From Paraburkholderia agricolaris (GTDB taxonomy: Bacteria; Pseudomonadota; Gammaproteobacteria; Burkholderiales; Burkholderiaceae): DNA of 64,000 nucleotides. Where the stretch lies: assembly GCF_009455635.1 (NCBI RefSeq), contig NZ_QPER01000001.1:620001-684000 (forward strand), in the 5' to 3' direction. A model generated the notes under the pieces. It did not search any database and was not told the origin of the DNA. It saw only the letters and a program-made list of their open reading frames with translations. The position numbers and the translations under genes were made by a program. Position 1 is the stretch's first letter. Each line of letters starts with the position of its first letter. Shown one piece after another: positions 1-9,231 of this stretch.

Positions 1-888
1 AAAGAACGCGAAACCCGCAAAGCCAATTCCGCCCGCTGGCTCGTCTCGCCCTCGGTCGCGGTACTCGTGCTGTGGATGGCTATTCCGCTGGCGATGACGA
101 TCTGGTTTTCGTTCTCGCGCTACAACCTGCTGAATCCGGATCTCAAAGGCTTCGCCGGATTCGACAACTACAAGTATCTGGCCACCGATCCTTCATTCGG
201 ACCGTCGATCGGGCACACCCTCGAACTGATTATCTCGGTGCTGGTGATTACGGTGGTCGGCGGCGTGCTGATGGCGATCCTGTTCGACCGCAAGTTCTAC
301 GGACAGGGCATCGCGCGGCTGCTGGCGATCGCACCGTTCTTTGTGATGCCGACAGTCAGCGCGCTGATCTGGAAGAACATGATCCTGCATCCGGTGTATG
401 GCCTGATCGCCCAGGGCATGCGCGCGATCGGTCTGCAGCCGATCGACTGGTTCGCCGATTATCCGTTGACGGCAGTGATCATGATCGTTGCGTGGCAATG
501 GTTGCCGTTCGCGTTCCTGATTCTGTTCACCGCGATCCAGTCGCTCGATCAGGAGCAGAAGGAAGCAGCGCGTATCGACGGTGCGGGTCCGTTCTCGATG
601 TTCTTCTACATCACGCTGCCTCACCTGAAACGGGCGATCGCGGTGGTGGTGATGATGGAGACGATTTTCCTGCTGTCGATCTTCGCCGAAATCTATACGA
701 CCACGGGCGGCGGTCCGGGCACCGCGACCACCAATCTGTCGTACCTGATCTATTCGCTGGGCCTGCAACAGTTCGACGTCGGTCTTGCTTCGGCAGGCGG
801 CATTCTGGCTGTCGTGCTGGCTAACATCGTGTCGTTCTTCCTCGTGCGGATGCTCGCGAAGAACCTGAAAGGGGAGTACGAAAAATGA
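1..888 (+). CDS. Polyol/sugar ABC transporter permease, MalF class (5' end cut by window)
   Basis: Inner-membrane permease of a binding-protein-dependent importer for a sugar alcohol, of the SmoF/MtlF kind. The reading frame is open from base 1, so the N-terminus lies off the window; an in-frame ATG at 67 is internal. About six hydrophobic helices are visible. Near the C-terminal third is the EAA loop (EAARIDGAGP...LPHLKRA) that docks on the ATPase. The stop overlaps the start of the next permease (ATGA at 885-888), so the two are probably translationally coupled. The neighbouring xylulokinase and arabinitol dehydrogenase point to D-arabinitol or a similar pentitol/hexitol as substrate; this is inferred from context. 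Confidence 0.93.
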   Translation, partial: KERETRKANSARWLVSPSVAVLVLWMAIPLAMTIWFSFSRYNLLNPDLKGFAGFDNYKYLATDPSFGPSIGHTLELIISVLVITVVGGVLMAILFDRKFYGQGIARLLAIAPFFVMPTVSALIWKNMILHPVYGLIAQGMRAIGLQPIDWFADYPLTAVIMIVAWQWLPFAFLILFTAIQSLDQEQKEAARIDGAGPFSMFFYITLPHLKRAIAVVVMMETIFLLSIFAEIYTTTGGGPGTATTNLSYLIYSLGLQQFDVGLASAGGILAVVLANIVSFFLVRMLAKNLKGEYEK

Positions 889-1760
889 GCCACGTTGCCT
901 CTACACCGGCGTCGAGCACGACGTCCATTACTGTGCCGGCCAAGTCGCCGTTCGACGCGATTCGCCGCGGCATTCCTGGCGTGATCGCATGGCTGGTCGC
1001 GTTGCTGCTGTTCTTCCCGATCTTCTGGATGACGATCACCGCGTTCAAGACGGAGCAGCAGGCGTATTCGTCGTCGCTTTTTTTCATCCCGACGCTCGAT
1101 AGCTTCCGCGAGGTGTTCGCGCGCAGCAATTACTTTGCGTTCGCGTGGAATTCGATCCTGATCTCGTTGGGCGTCACGGTGTTGTGCCTGCTGCTCGCCG
1201 TGCCGGCCGCGTACGCGATGGCTTTCTTTCCGACGCGCCGCACGCAGAAAGTGCTGCTGTGGATGCTGTCGACCAAGATGATGCCGTCGGTCGGCGTGCT
1301 GGTGCCGATTTATCTGCTGTGGAAGAACAGCGGGCTGCTCGATACCGTGTCGGGTCTGGTGATCGTCTACACGCTGATCAATCTGCCGATCGCGGTGTGG
1401 ATGTCGTTCACGTACTTCGCTGAAATTCCGCGCGACATTCTCGAAGCCGGACGGATCGACGGCGCGGCCACCTGGCAGGAAATCGTCTATCTGCTGATGC
1501 CGATGTCGTTGCCGGGGCTCGCCTCCACTGCGCTGCTGCTGGTGATCCTGTCGTGGAACGAGGCGTTCTGGAGCATCAACCTGTCGAGTTCGAACGCTGC
1601 GCCGCTGACGGTGTTCATCGCGTCGTATTCGAGTCCGGAAGGCTTGTTCTGGGCGAAGCTTTCCGCCGCGTCGCTGCTCGCGGTCGCACCGATCCTGATC
1701 GTCGGCTGGCTGTCGCAGAAGCAACTGGTGCGCGGCCTTACGTTCGGGGCGGTCAAATGA
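885..1760 (+). CDS. Polyol/sugar ABC transporter permease, MalG class
   Basis: Second permease of the importer, 291 residues, SmoG/MtlG type. A cytoplasmic N-terminus of about 30 residues is followed by about six transmembrane helices. The EAA loop (EAGRIDGAAT...PMSLPGL) lies around residues 185-210. It pairs with the upstream MalF-class permease to form the membrane channel. The start overlaps the upstream stop, and its own stop overlaps the start of the HAD gene (ATGA at 1757-1760). Permease, permease and HAD hydrolase therefore form a tightly coupled unit. The family assignment is firm; the exact polyol is inferred from neighbours. Confidence 0.94.
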   Translation: MSHVASTPASSTTSITVPAKSPFDAIRRGIPGVIAWLVALLLFFPIFWMTITAFKTEQQAYSSSLFFIPTLDSFREVFARSNYFAFAWNSILISLGVTVLCLLLAVPAAYAMAFFPTRRTQKVLLWMLSTKMMPSVGVLVPIYLLWKNSGLLDTVSGLVIVYTLINLPIAVWMSFTYFAEIPRDILEAGRIDGAATWQEIVYLLMPMSLPGLASTALLLVILSWNEAFWSINLSSSNAAPLTVFIASYSSPEGLFWAKLSAASLLAVAPILIVGWLSQKQLVRGLTFGAVK

Positions 1761-2458
1761 CCGCAAGCACGAATGGAGGTCAGTTCGCGTTGATCTGCGA
1801 TTGCGACGGCGTGCTGATCGACAGCGAAGCCGTAGCGGCGCGCATGCTGGTGCACGAACTCGAAGCGCGCTGGCCCGATGCCGATGTCGAACCGGTGGTG
1901 CTGCCGCTGCTCGGCCTGCGCATCGAAAAGGTGCTGCAAGGCACGGCGGCGCAACTGGGCAGGAGCCTCAGCGCCGACGATGTCGAGGCAATCCGCGGGG
2001 CGGTGGAAGCGGCGGCGATGCAGGCGCCGACAGTTGAAGGAATCGAAACCGCGCTGGCCCAGGTGCCGCTCACCAAGGCCTGCGCGAGCAACAGTTTCCG
2101 GCCCTATGTGGAGAGCGTGCTGGCGCGCACGGGTCTCGTGAAGTTCTTCGGCAATCGGCTTTTTTGCGCCGACGCGGTGCCGAATCCGAAACCTGCACCG
2201 GACGTCTATCTCGCTGCCGCGCAAGGTCTCGGTCTCGCGCCGTCGGCCTGCCTCGTGGTGGAGGACAGCGTGACGGGTGTGACGGCGGCGAGCGCGGCGG
2301 GTATGACGGTGCTGGGCTTTATCGGCGGCGGTCATGCGAGCGACGCGCAGATCGATGCATTGCATGCAGCCGGCGCGCGCCACGTTTTCGACGACATGCT
2401 GCAGTTGCCGGAACTGGTCGCGCAATGGACGCTGAGCGCAACGGCCGCGGCGCCATAA
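1757..2458 (+). CDS. HAD-superfamily phosphatase of the polyol operon
   Basis: A 233-residue haloacid dehalogenase-like hydrolase of the beta-phosphoglucomutase/phosphoglycolate phosphatase subgroup. Motif I is CDCDGVLIDSE, with the Asp nucleophile near residue 15 and the second Asp at 17. Motif III is the PKPAPD lysine and motif IV is VVEDS, with a helical cap domain between motifs I and II. The ATG at 1757 overlaps the stop of the upstream permease gene; a longer frame reaching into that gene is not needed. HAD genes sit inside several smo/mtl-type polyol operons, where they may dephosphorylate a dead-end sugar phosphate. The substrate cannot be read from the sequence. Confidence 0.88.
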   Translation: MTASTNGGQFALICDCDGVLIDSEAVAARMLVHELEARWPDADVEPVVLPLLGLRIEKVLQGTAAQLGRSLSADDVEAIRGAVEAAAMQAPTVEGIETALAQVPLTKACASNSFRPYVESVLARTGLVKFFGNRLFCADAVPNPKPAPDVYLAAAQGLGLAPSACLVVEDSVTGVTAASAAGMTVLGFIGGGHASDAQIDALHAAGARHVFDDMLQLPELVAQWTLSATAAAP

Positions 2459-2540
2459 GCGCGGCCGCGTTGGCGCGGCATCTGGCACAGCCCCTGGACA
2501 AACGAATTAACGCAGTAAGAGCAACACACGGAGACACATC

Positions 2541-3650
2541 ATGGCAAGCGTAACTCTGCGCAACATCAGGAAGGCTTACGACGACAACGAGGTGATGCGC
2601 GACATCAACCTCGACATCCTGGACGGCGAATTCGTCGTGTTCGTGGGCCCGAGCGGTTGTGGTAAATCGACGCTGATGCGGATGATCGCCGGCCTCGAAG
2701 ACATCACCGGCGGCGATCTGACCATCGACAATGCACGCGTGAACGACGTGCCGCCCGCCAAGCGCGGCATCGCGATGGTGTTCCAGTCGTACGCGCTGTA
2801 TCCGCACATGACGCTGTACGACAACATGGCCTTCGGTCTGAAACTCGCCGGCACCAAGAAGCCCGAGATCGACGCCGCCGTGCGCAATGCAGCGAAGATT
2901 CTGCACATCGACCATCTGCTCGATCGCAAGCCGAAGCAGCTCTCCGGCGGTCAACGTCAGCGGGTTGCAATCGGCCGCGCGATTACGCGCAAGCCGAAAG
3001 TGTTCCTGTTCGACGAACCCTTGTCGAATCTGGACGCCGCGCTGCGCGTGAAAATGCGCCTCGAATTCGCGCGTTTGCACGACGAGCTGAAGACCACGAT
3101 GATCTACGTGACGCACGATCAGGTCGAAGCCATGACGCTGGCCGACAAGATCGTCGTGCTGTCGGCGGGCAATGTGGAGCAGGTCGGCAGCCCGACCATG
3201 CTGTATCACGCGCCGGCCAATCGCTTCGTCGCCGGTTTTATCGGTTCGCCGAAGATGAATTTCATGGAGGGAGTGGTGCAGTCGGTGACGCATGATGGCG
3301 TCACGGTGCGCTACGAAACCGGCGAGACGCAGCGTGTCGCGGTGGAGCCGGGCGCGGTGAAGCAGGGCGACAAGGTCACCGTCGGCATTCGTCCGGAGCA
3401 TCTGCACGTGGGCATGGCCGACGACGGTGTGTCGGCGAAAACCATGGCGGTCGAATCGCTCGGTGACGCAGCGTATCTATACGCGGAATCGAGCGTGGCG
3501 CCGGACGGCCTGATTGCGCGGATTCCGCCGCTCGAGCGCCACAGCAAGGGCGAAACGCAGCGGCTCGGCGCGACGCCGGAACACTGCCATCTGTTCGACA
3601 GCGAAGGCAAAGCGTTCCAGCGCAAGATCGTCGAAGTGCTGGCTGCGTGA
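2541..3650 (+). CDS. Polyol/sugar ABC transporter ATP-binding protein, MalK/UgpC class
   Basis: Cytoplasmic ATPase energising the importer, 369 residues. Walker A GPSGCGKST is at about residues 36-44, followed by the Q-loop, signature LSGGQRQR, Walker B VFLFDEP and H-loop THD. The C-terminal region of about 130 residues is a MalK-like TOBE regulatory domain (VGIRPEHL). A good ribosome site (GGAGAC) precedes the ATG. It follows the HAD gene by 82 bases with no strong terminator between, and ends at a perfect 16-bp hairpin shared with the convergent regulator gene. It is likely the last gene of the transport operon. Confidence 0.95.
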   Translation: MASVTLRNIRKAYDDNEVMRDINLDILDGEFVVFVGPSGCGKSTLMRMIAGLEDITGGDLTIDNARVNDVPPAKRGIAMVFQSYALYPHMTLYDNMAFGLKLAGTKKPEIDAAVRNAAKILHIDHLLDRKPKQLSGGQRQRVAIGRAITRKPKVFLFDEPLSNLDAALRVKMRLEFARLHDELKTTMIYVTHDQVEAMTLADKIVVLSAGNVEQVGSPTMLYHAPANRFVAGFIGSPKMNFMEGVVQSVTHDGVTVRYETGETQRVAVEPGAVKQGDKVTVGIRPEHLHVGMADDGVSAKTMAVESLGDAAYLYAESSVAPDGLIARIPPLERHSKGETQRLGATPEHCHLFDSEGKAFQRKIVEVLAA

Positions 3651-3656
3651 GTCAGT

Positions 3657-3692
3657 GAAGGGGAAAGCGGCGAGGGCGCCGCTTTCCCCTTC
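3657..3692. terminator. Bidirectional hairpin between transport operon and regulator
   Basis: Perfect 16-bp inverted repeat (3657-3672 with 3677-3692) around a 4-base loop, placed between two convergent genes whose stops lie within 7 bases of it. There is no long T run, but the stem is very stable and A/G-rich at its base. Probably a terminator for both directions. Confidence 0.75.
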
Positions 3693-3694
3693 AA

Positions 3695-4642
3695 TCACGC
3701 TTCGAGCGCCGCTCGCGCGCACGACTCGTCGGTCACCAGTCCCGACAGCCAGCCGCCTTTGAGCACCGCGATCAGCGCCTCGCGCTTGCGCTCACCGCCG
3801 GCAAAGCCGATGGTAGGGCGCCGCGGTGGCGAGTCGAGCGCGATACTGGTAACGCGCCGGCCGGTCGGCGATTCGACGTGCGCGCCGGCTGCATCGATCG
3901 GCAGGCCGAGCATTTCGGCCACCGCGCTGTTCTGCATCAATTCCTTCACCTCCGCGGAGGTGATGAAGCCGTCTTCGTGCAACGGACATTTCGGTCCGAT
4001 ATTGCCGATACCCACGAACGCGACATCCGCCTTGGCCAACAACGATTCGACGATCCGGTAAAGCCGGTGATTGCACCACTGCGCGCGCTCGGCTTCGCTA
4101 TCGGCGAGCAATGGCGCGGGCAGCAGAAAATGCTTGCCGCCGGTCTTCTCCGAAATGTGCAGCGCGACGTCATAGCGGTTCGAGGAGCCGTCCTGGGCGA
4201 TCGCCCCGACCATCGATACCAACCGGTGCTGCGGACGCTCCAGTTGCGCGATCTGATCGACCGCGGCTTTCAGCGTACGGCCGCTGCCCACGGCGACCAC
4301 CATCGGCTTTTCTTCCACGAGATAGCGTTCCATGACCTGCGCGCCGGCCACTGCCAGCTTGCGGTCGACTTCCTCCGAGGTGTCGCTGTCGATCGGGACG
4401 ACTTCGCACATGCTCAGGCCGTAGCGCTTCGAGAGCTGGTCGGCCAGCGCGAGGCAATCGGCCAGTTTGTGATCGACGCGCACGCGAATCAGGTTCTTTT
4501 CCACGGCGAAAGCAACCAGCCGCTGCGCGACCGGGCGTGACACCTGGAGTTTCTCGGCGATCTCGTTCTGGGTATTGCCAGCGACGTAGTACAGCCACGC
4601 GGCGCGGGTAGCTAGATCTAATTTTTCTGTGGACTTGGGCAC
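3695..4642 (-). CDS. SorC/DeoR-type sugar-binding transcriptional regulator
   Basis: Regulator of about 315 residues. An N-terminal helix-turn-helix (core NEIAEKLQVSRPVAQRL) is followed by a sugar-phosphate-binding domain of the SorC family (VAVGSGRT, VGIGNIG, GLVTDESCA). I chose the GTG start at 4642. The longer frame begins with TTG at 4696, and that TTG is part of a -35 box (TTGAGA). A matching -10 (TATCAT) lies downstream, so translation cannot sensibly begin there. By position it should control the D-arabinitol locus, with the pathway sugar phosphate as likely effector; this is inference. Confidence 0.88.
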   Translation of the reverse strand: MPKSTEKLDLATRAAWLYYVAGNTQNEIAEKLQVSRPVAQRLVAFAVEKNLIRVRVDHKLADCLALADQLSKRYGLSMCEVVPIDSDTSEEVDRKLAVAGAQVMERYLVEEKPMVVAVGSGRTLKAAVDQIAQLERPQHRLVSMVGAIAQDGSSNRYDVALHISEKTGGKHFLLPAPLLADSEAERAQWCNHRLYRIVESLLAKADVAFVGIGNIGPKCPLHEDGFITSAEVKELMQNSAVAEMLGLPIDAAGAHVESPTGRRVTSIALDSPPRRPTIGFAGGERKREALIAVLKGGWLSGLVTDESCARAALEA

Positions 4643-4668
4643 GGTGACGGTTCGCTTGAAGTGCGCCG

Positions 4669-4696
4669 ATGATAGCAGCCGGTCCCCGCGTCTCAA
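4669..4696 (-). promoter_or_regulatory. Sigma70-like promoter of the SorC-type regulator
   Basis: On the minus strand, TTGAGA (4696-4691) and TATCAT (4674-4669) are separated by 16 bases. A start about 7 bases downstream would give a leader of roughly 20 bases before the GTG at 4642. The -35 box lies in the loop, and the spacer in the arm, of the hairpin that follows xylB. Confidence 0.55.
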
Positions 4697-4710
4697 CGGG
4701 AACCGGCTGC
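4675..4710 (-). terminator. Hairpin downstream of xylB
   Basis: A 14-bp stem with one mismatch (4675-4688 with 4697-4710) around an 8-base loop, beginning 11 bases after the xylB stop. No T run follows on the minus strand, so termination may be partial. It overlaps the promoter of the next gene. Confidence 0.5.
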
Positions 4711-4720
4711 GGTTTGCCGA

Positions 4721-6202
4721 TCAGGCGAGCGGTGGCCGCGCGGGGTCGAACAGCGGCCGCACGTGGCGATAGAGCGCACGATATGCTTCGAGCCGGCTGC
4801 GCAGTTCGGCGTGCCGTCGCGGGTTCGGCGTGAACTCCTTTTCGATCGGCGGCTTGGTCAACACTTTGGCCGGATCGCCGCCCGCGGCCAGCCAGCCGAG
4901 CCGTGCCGCGCCGAGCGCCGCGCCGGTTTCGCCGCCGCCGTGCTTGCGGGTGGCGGTGTCGAGCGCGTCGGCCAGCAGTTGGGCCCAGTAGTCGCTGCGT
5001 GCACCGCCGCCGAGCAGGGACAGCGCCTTCGCTTCGGTGCCGGCCGCGCGCAATGCGTCGAGGCCATCGGTGAGCGCGAGCGTGACGCCTTCGAGCACCG
5101 CGTAGCCGAGCAGCGCGCGATCGGTCGCGTGATTCATGCCGAAGAACACGCCCTGTGCGTACGGGTCGTTGTGCGGCGTGCGTTCACCGGACAGATAGGG
5201 CAAAAAGAGCGGCGCGGTGGTCAATGCTTCCGCTGGCAGTGCCTCGATTTCGGCGAGCAACGTCGGCTCGTCGGTCGAGGTGAGCTTGCAGACCCAGCGC
5301 AAACAACTGGCCGCCGACAGCACCACGCTCATCTGATGCCAGCGATCCGGAATCGCGTGGCAGAACGCATGCACTGCCGACGCGGGGTTCGGCCGGAAGC
5401 TGTCACCGACCACGCACAACACGCCTGACGTGCCCAGCGAAACGAAGCCGTCGCCCGGTTGTGTCGCGCCGATGCCAATCGCACTCGTGGCGTTGTCGCC
5501 ACCGCCGGCTGCGACGATCACGCCGTCGCTCAAACCGAACTCGCGCGCTACGGCGGGAAGCAGGGTGCCGGATGGCGCGCTGCCTTCGCACAGGCTGGGC
5601 ATCTGCGCGCGCGTCATGTTGCAGGCGGCGAGCAGCGAATCGGACCAGTCGCGCCTGGCCACGTCGAGCCACAACGTGCCCGCCGCATCCGAGGGATCGG
5701 ACACCTTGCCGCCTGTCAGTTGCAGGCGCAGGTAGTCCTTCGGCAGCAGCACGCAGGCCGTCCGCGCGAAGATCTCCGGCTCGTGGCGCGCCACCCAGAG
5801 CAGCTTCGGTGCGGTGAATCCGGGCATCGCGAGATTACCGGCCACGGTATGCAACTCTGGCGCGCGCTCGGTCAACTCGGCGCATTCCTTGTCGCTGCGC
5901 ATGTCGTTCCACAGGATCGCGGGCCGCAATACGCGATTTTCCGCATCGAGCAGGACGGCCCCGTGCATTTGCCCCGACAGGCCAATGCCGCGAATCTGCG
6001 CGAACTCATCCGGATGTTTGGCGCGCAACGCGGCCAGCGCCGCGCGCGTGCCGGCCCACCAGTCTTCGGGATTCTGTTCGGCCCAGCGCTGGTGCGGACG
6101 CGAAACGGTAAAGGGTGAGCCTGCGGTGCCGATCACGCGTCCATCGGAGGCGAGCAGCAGGACTTTCACTTCGGACGTGCCGAGGTCGATGCCGAGATAC
6201 AT
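4721..6202 (-). CDS. xylB: Xylulokinase
   Basis: FGGY-family kinase of 493 residues, the usual XylB length. It phosphorylates D-xylulose to D-xylulose 5-phosphate for the pentose phosphate pathway. The N-terminus carries the phosphate loop GIDLGTSEVK. Further on are QMHG, the adenosine-binding GGGDNATSAIG region, and the C-terminal LLGGGARSDYW and GAALGAARLG segments, all typical of XylB. It lies 122 bases downstream of the arabinitol dehydrogenase gene on the same strand. Dehydrogenase and kinase together convert D-arabinitol to D-xylulose 5-phosphate. Confidence 0.95.
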   Translation of the reverse strand: MYLGIDLGTSEVKVLLLASDGRVIGTAGSPFTVSRPHQRWAEQNPEDWWAGTRAALAALRAKHPDEFAQIRGIGLSGQMHGAVLLDAENRVLRPAILWNDMRSDKECAELTERAPELHTVAGNLAMPGFTAPKLLWVARHEPEIFARTACVLLPKDYLRLQLTGGKVSDPSDAAGTLWLDVARRDWSDSLLAACNMTRAQMPSLCEGSAPSGTLLPAVAREFGLSDGVIVAAGGGDNATSAIGIGATQPGDGFVSLGTSGVLCVVGDSFRPNPASAVHAFCHAIPDRWHQMSVVLSAASCLRWVCKLTSTDEPTLLAEIEALPAEALTTAPLFLPYLSGERTPHNDPYAQGVFFGMNHATDRALLGYAVLEGVTLALTDGLDALRAAGTEAKALSLLGGGARSDYWAQLLADALDTATRKHGGGETGAALGAARLGWLAAGGDPAKVLTKPPIEKEFTPNPRRHAELRSRLEAYRALYRHVRPLFDPARPPLA

Positions 6203-6324
6203 GGGCGCGAAACCTTCGTCGTTAGGGATGCGCTACTTTAGCCGCAAGCGCGAGGCGCTGCCATGCGCATTAAGCCTGGCACCGGCGTGGTTCACGTGGT
6301 TCGCGTGCTCCGACACCGCGTGGC

Positions 6325-7737
6325 TCAGGCGGCGCCGCGTTTGGCGAGCCATACGTCGACACGCGCCAACGCGCCCGCCAGGGCCGATTCCAGTTCCGGT
6401 GTCTGCGCCATGCTGCCCCATAGCAGGCGATCAGCGGCGAATGCCTTGAGCGGATCGGGGGCGCTAAAGAAAGCACGCGCGACCTGCTCGTCCATTACGC
6501 CATCCTGATACGCATACGGCAGCGTGCCGGCGTTCCAGCGCTCGAGGAAACGGAAGAACAGCGCCGGCAACATCGCCGTAGCCGTGGGCGTGACGCCGCG
6601 TTCGAAGCATTCCGAGAGCGTCGGCGCGATAAAGCCAGGCAGCTTCGAAAAACCGTCGGCCGCGACGCGCTGGTTAGTGTCCTGGATGTAGGGATTGCCG
6701 AAACGTTCGAGCACCACGTCGCGATAGCGTTCGAGGTCGAGCGGGCTCGGCGTGAGACACGGAATCACGTCTTCGGTCACATAGTCGAAGGCGAATTTGT
6801 TGATGTCCGGATCGAGTGTGCCTTCGTGGATGTAGTTCAGTCCGACCAGTGTGCCCGCCCATGCAATGCAGCTATGCGTCGCGTTGAGAATGCGGATCTT
6901 CGCTTCCTCGTACGGCAGCACCGAATCGACCAGTTCCGCACCGACCTTTTCCCATGCGGGGCGTCCGGCGATGAAGCGGTCTTCGATCACCCACTGGATG
7001 AAGGATTCGCCCATGACGGGGCAGGCATCGTCGACGCCGGTAGCGGCTTTGACGCGTTCGCGCACATCCGGCGTGGGACGCGGCGTGATGCGATCGACCA
7101 TCGAACTCGGGCACTCGGTGTTGTCGTCGAACCATTGCGCCAGTTCGTTCGCGCCGCGCCGCTCGAGAAACTCGCTCATGCCCGCATGAAAACGCTCGCC
7201 GTTGCTGCGCAGGTTATCGCAAGTCTGCAGCGTGACCGGGCCGCCGCCGCGCTTCATGCGGGCGTCGAGAATCGCCGCGAGCGCGCCGTAAATGGTGGTG
7301 TGGCCGCCTTTCAGGTCAACCGCGAGATCCGCATTGGCGGTATCGAGTTCGTCCTGTTCGTCGAGGTAATAGCCGCCTTCCGTGACGGTGAAGGCGATGA
7401 TCTTGCAGGCCGGATCGGCGCCCGCTTCGATCAAGCCGTCGAGGCTCTCGGTCCACGGTAAGACGCGGTCGATCGAGCGAATCGTTTCGTACGCGCGCTC
7501 GCCCTGCGGTGTGACGGTCTCGAGCGTATAGACGCCGTTCTGCGCGGCGAGCGCGTCGAGCACGGCGTTCATGTCGTTGCGGATATTGCCTACCGTCAGC
7601 GACCAGTGCGGCTCACCCGCCACGTTCGCCTCGTTCAGCCGATGGAGATACCACGCCTGATGGGCGCGATGAAACGATCCCGCGCCGATGTGCAGGATCA
7701 CGTGTGCGGCCGCGCCGCTGCCTTGTCCGCTGCTCAT
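6325..7737 (-). CDS. dalD: D-arabinitol 4-dehydrogenase (mannitol dehydrogenase family)
   Basis: NAD-dependent polyol dehydrogenase of 470 residues from the polyol-specific long-chain family; oxidises D-arabinitol to D-xylulose. The N-terminal Rossmann part opens with [19 protein letters not shown], which is characteristic of DalD. The catalytic Lys-x4-Asn-x2-His signature is present (KIRILNATH). The C-terminal helical domain is complete. A strong ribosome site (AGGAGACGTAC) precedes the ATG. It is first of the minus-strand unit dalD-xylB-regulator and diverges from the AraC-type gene. Mannitol or ribitol activity cannot be excluded, but the xylB neighbour favours arabinitol. Confidence 0.92.
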   Translation of the reverse strand: MSSGQGSGAAAHVILHIGAGSFHRAHQAWYLHRLNEANVAGEPHWSLTVGNIRNDMNAVLDALAAQNGVYTLETVTPQGERAYETIRSIDRVLPWTESLDGLIEAGADPACKIIAFTVTEGGYYLDEQDELDTANADLAVDLKGGHTTIYGALAAILDARMKRGGGPVTLQTCDNLRSNGERFHAGMSEFLERRGANELAQWFDDNTECPSSMVDRITPRPTPDVRERVKAATGVDDACPVMGESFIQWVIEDRFIAGRPAWEKVGAELVDSVLPYEEAKIRILNATHSCIAWAGTLVGLNYIHEGTLDPDINKFAFDYVTEDVIPCLTPSPLDLERYRDVVLERFGNPYIQDTNQRVAADGFSKLPGFIAPTLSECFERGVTPTATAMLPALFFRFLERWNAGTLPYAYQDGVMDEQVARAFFSAPDPLKAFAADRLLWGSMAQTPELESALAGALARVDVWLAKRGAA

Positions 7738-8124
7738 GTACGTCTCCTGAATGTCTTCGATCGCCTGGCTCGGAGCCCGCGTTTTTTCTTGGGGCGGAGC
7801 ATTTGCTCTGTCTGTGAGCGAATGATCGTACCCGGCGAAACGAATGTCAAGGCGAGCTCAGCGGCTTTTCGTGGCGCAGCGCGGCGTGGCGGGCGTTCTG
7901 GCAGTAGTTGCGAGGTGCCCGTGCGTTGCGGGACGTGTGTCGCGGTGCGTATTGCATTGCATCAAATTTGACTTTGGCTGCGCCAGGACTAACCCGAATG
8001 CAAAAAAGTATCGGTCCGCGGTTTGATTTTTAGTGGTGGATCAGGTCATAGAAGACTACTTTTCGCTATACAAGACGAAGCTCAGCGGCACTCGCAACAC
8101 GCCGCTTCATGGAGGAAGACGCGA
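7738..8124. other. Divergent intergenic region between dalD and the AraC-type gene
   Basis: 387 bases with no convincing gene. It must hold the dalD promoter (minus) and the AraC-gene promoter (plus). The part from about 7960 to 8100 is A/T-rich relative to its surroundings and contains TATACA near 8069 as a possible -10. I could not assign -35 boxes or operators with confidence. Confidence 0.5.
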
Positions 8125-9123
8125 ATGCAACCCGATCTGGAAGTCGTCGCCGTACGGCGTGACGAATCCTTCAAAGTGTGGTCGCACGGCTATCCGTACC
8201 GTACGGTGCGCTGGCACTTTCACCCGGAATACGAAATCCATCTGATCGTGGCGACGACCGGCAAGATGTTCGTCGGCGATCACATCAGCAGCTTTACGCC
8301 TGGCAATCTCGTGCTGATGGGGCCGAACCTGCCGCACAACTGGGTCAGCGACGTGCCGGAAGGCGAGACGATTGCGCAGCGCAATCTGGTCGTGCAATTC
8401 GGTCAGGAGTTCGTGTCGAGTTGTCTTGAGAGTTTTCCGGAGTGGCGCCAGGTCGAGGCGCTGCTGGCCGACTCGCGCCGCGGCGTGTCGTTCGGGGCGC
8501 AAACGAGCGCCGCGATCCAGCCGCTGTTCCTCGAATTGCTGGCCGCGCGCGGATTGCGCCGGCTCGTGCTGTTCATGTCGATGCTTGAGATTCTGATGAA
8601 CGCCGACGATCGCGAGACACTTGCGAGCCCCGCTTATCAGGCCGACCCGACCGGTTTCGCGTCGACGCGCATCAATCATGCGCTCTCGTATATCGGCAAG
8701 AATCTGTCCAACGATCTGCGCGAATCGGACCTCGCGCAACTTGCCGGACAAAGCGTGAGTGCGTTCTCACGTTACTTCCGCCGTCATACGGGGTTGCCGT
8801 TCGTGCAGTACGTGAACCGCATGCGCATCAATCTCGCCTGTCAGCTGTTGACGGACGGAGAACTGAGCGTGACCGATATCTGCTTCAAGGCGGGCTTTAA
8901 CAACCTGTCGAATTTCAATCGGCAGTTCCTCGCGGTCAAAGGCATGGCGCCTTCGAAATTTCGCCACTATCAACAACTGAACGACGCGAGCCGCGACGCT
9001 TCCGAAGAAGCCGCCGCGCGCGGTGCGGGCATCGACAACGCGCCCGCGATCGTGCTCGCGCCGGGCTTGCCGCGCACCGCGGCGGCTGCCTATCCGCCGA
9101 CGAGTCCCCTTACGCCACGCTAA
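8125..9123 (+). CDS. AraC-family transcriptional regulator
   Basis: 332-residue regulator. The N-terminal cupin-like effector domain (VRWHFHPEYEIHLI, with metal/sugar-binding-type histidines) spans about residues 15-150. A C-terminal double HTH of the AraC/XylS family (LAQLAGQSVSAFSRYFRRHTG, then the GFNNLSNFNRQF signature) lies at about 200-295, followed by a disordered Ala/Pro-rich tail. The ATG at 8125 has a clear GGAGGA ribosome site, so longer in-frame versions are unlikely. It directly precedes the ribose-class importer operon and is the obvious candidate activator of it. Effector unknown. Confidence 0.93.
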   Translation: MQPDLEVVAVRRDESFKVWSHGYPYRTVRWHFHPEYEIHLIVATTGKMFVGDHISSFTPGNLVLMGPNLPHNWVSDVPEGETIAQRNLVVQFGQEFVSSCLESFPEWRQVEALLADSRRGVSFGAQTSAAIQPLFLELLAARGLRRLVLFMSMLEILMNADDRETLASPAYQADPTGFASTRINHALSYIGKNLSNDLRESDLAQLAGQSVSAFSRYFRRHTGLPFVQYVNRMRINLACQLLTDGELSVTDICFKAGFNNLSNFNRQFLAVKGMAPSKFRHYQQLNDASRDASEEAAARGAGIDNAPAIVLAPGLPRTAAAAYPPTSPLTPR

Positions 9124-9163
9124 AAGCCGAAGCGTTCTAATTCATCCGCGTTTCAACACCTGT

Positions 9164-9185
9164 CGCGCTGTCTTTGGACAGCGTG
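9164..9185. promoter_or_regulatory. Small hairpin/palindrome upstream of the SBP gene
   Basis: A 7-bp perfect stem (9166-9172 with 9177-9183) with a TTTG loop, extendable by two further pairs. It sits between the AraC-type gene and the binding-protein gene. Without a T run it could be a weak terminator, an operator or an mRNA-stability element. Confidence 0.3.
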
Positions 9186-9231
9186 AGGGACGTGCTCATT
9201 TCATCGAACAGTTTTAATAACGGAGACAACC

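Noticed and set aside
750..1766. Long minus-strand open frame opposite the second permease
   Set aside because: Arg/His/Gln-rich low-complexity translation typical of antisense frames in high-GC DNA; the plus strand encodes a clear permease.
4643..4696. Longer N-terminus of the SorC-type regulator from TTG at 4696
   Set aside because: The TTG is part of the -35 box of the gene's probable promoter; conserved sequence begins after the GTG at 4642.
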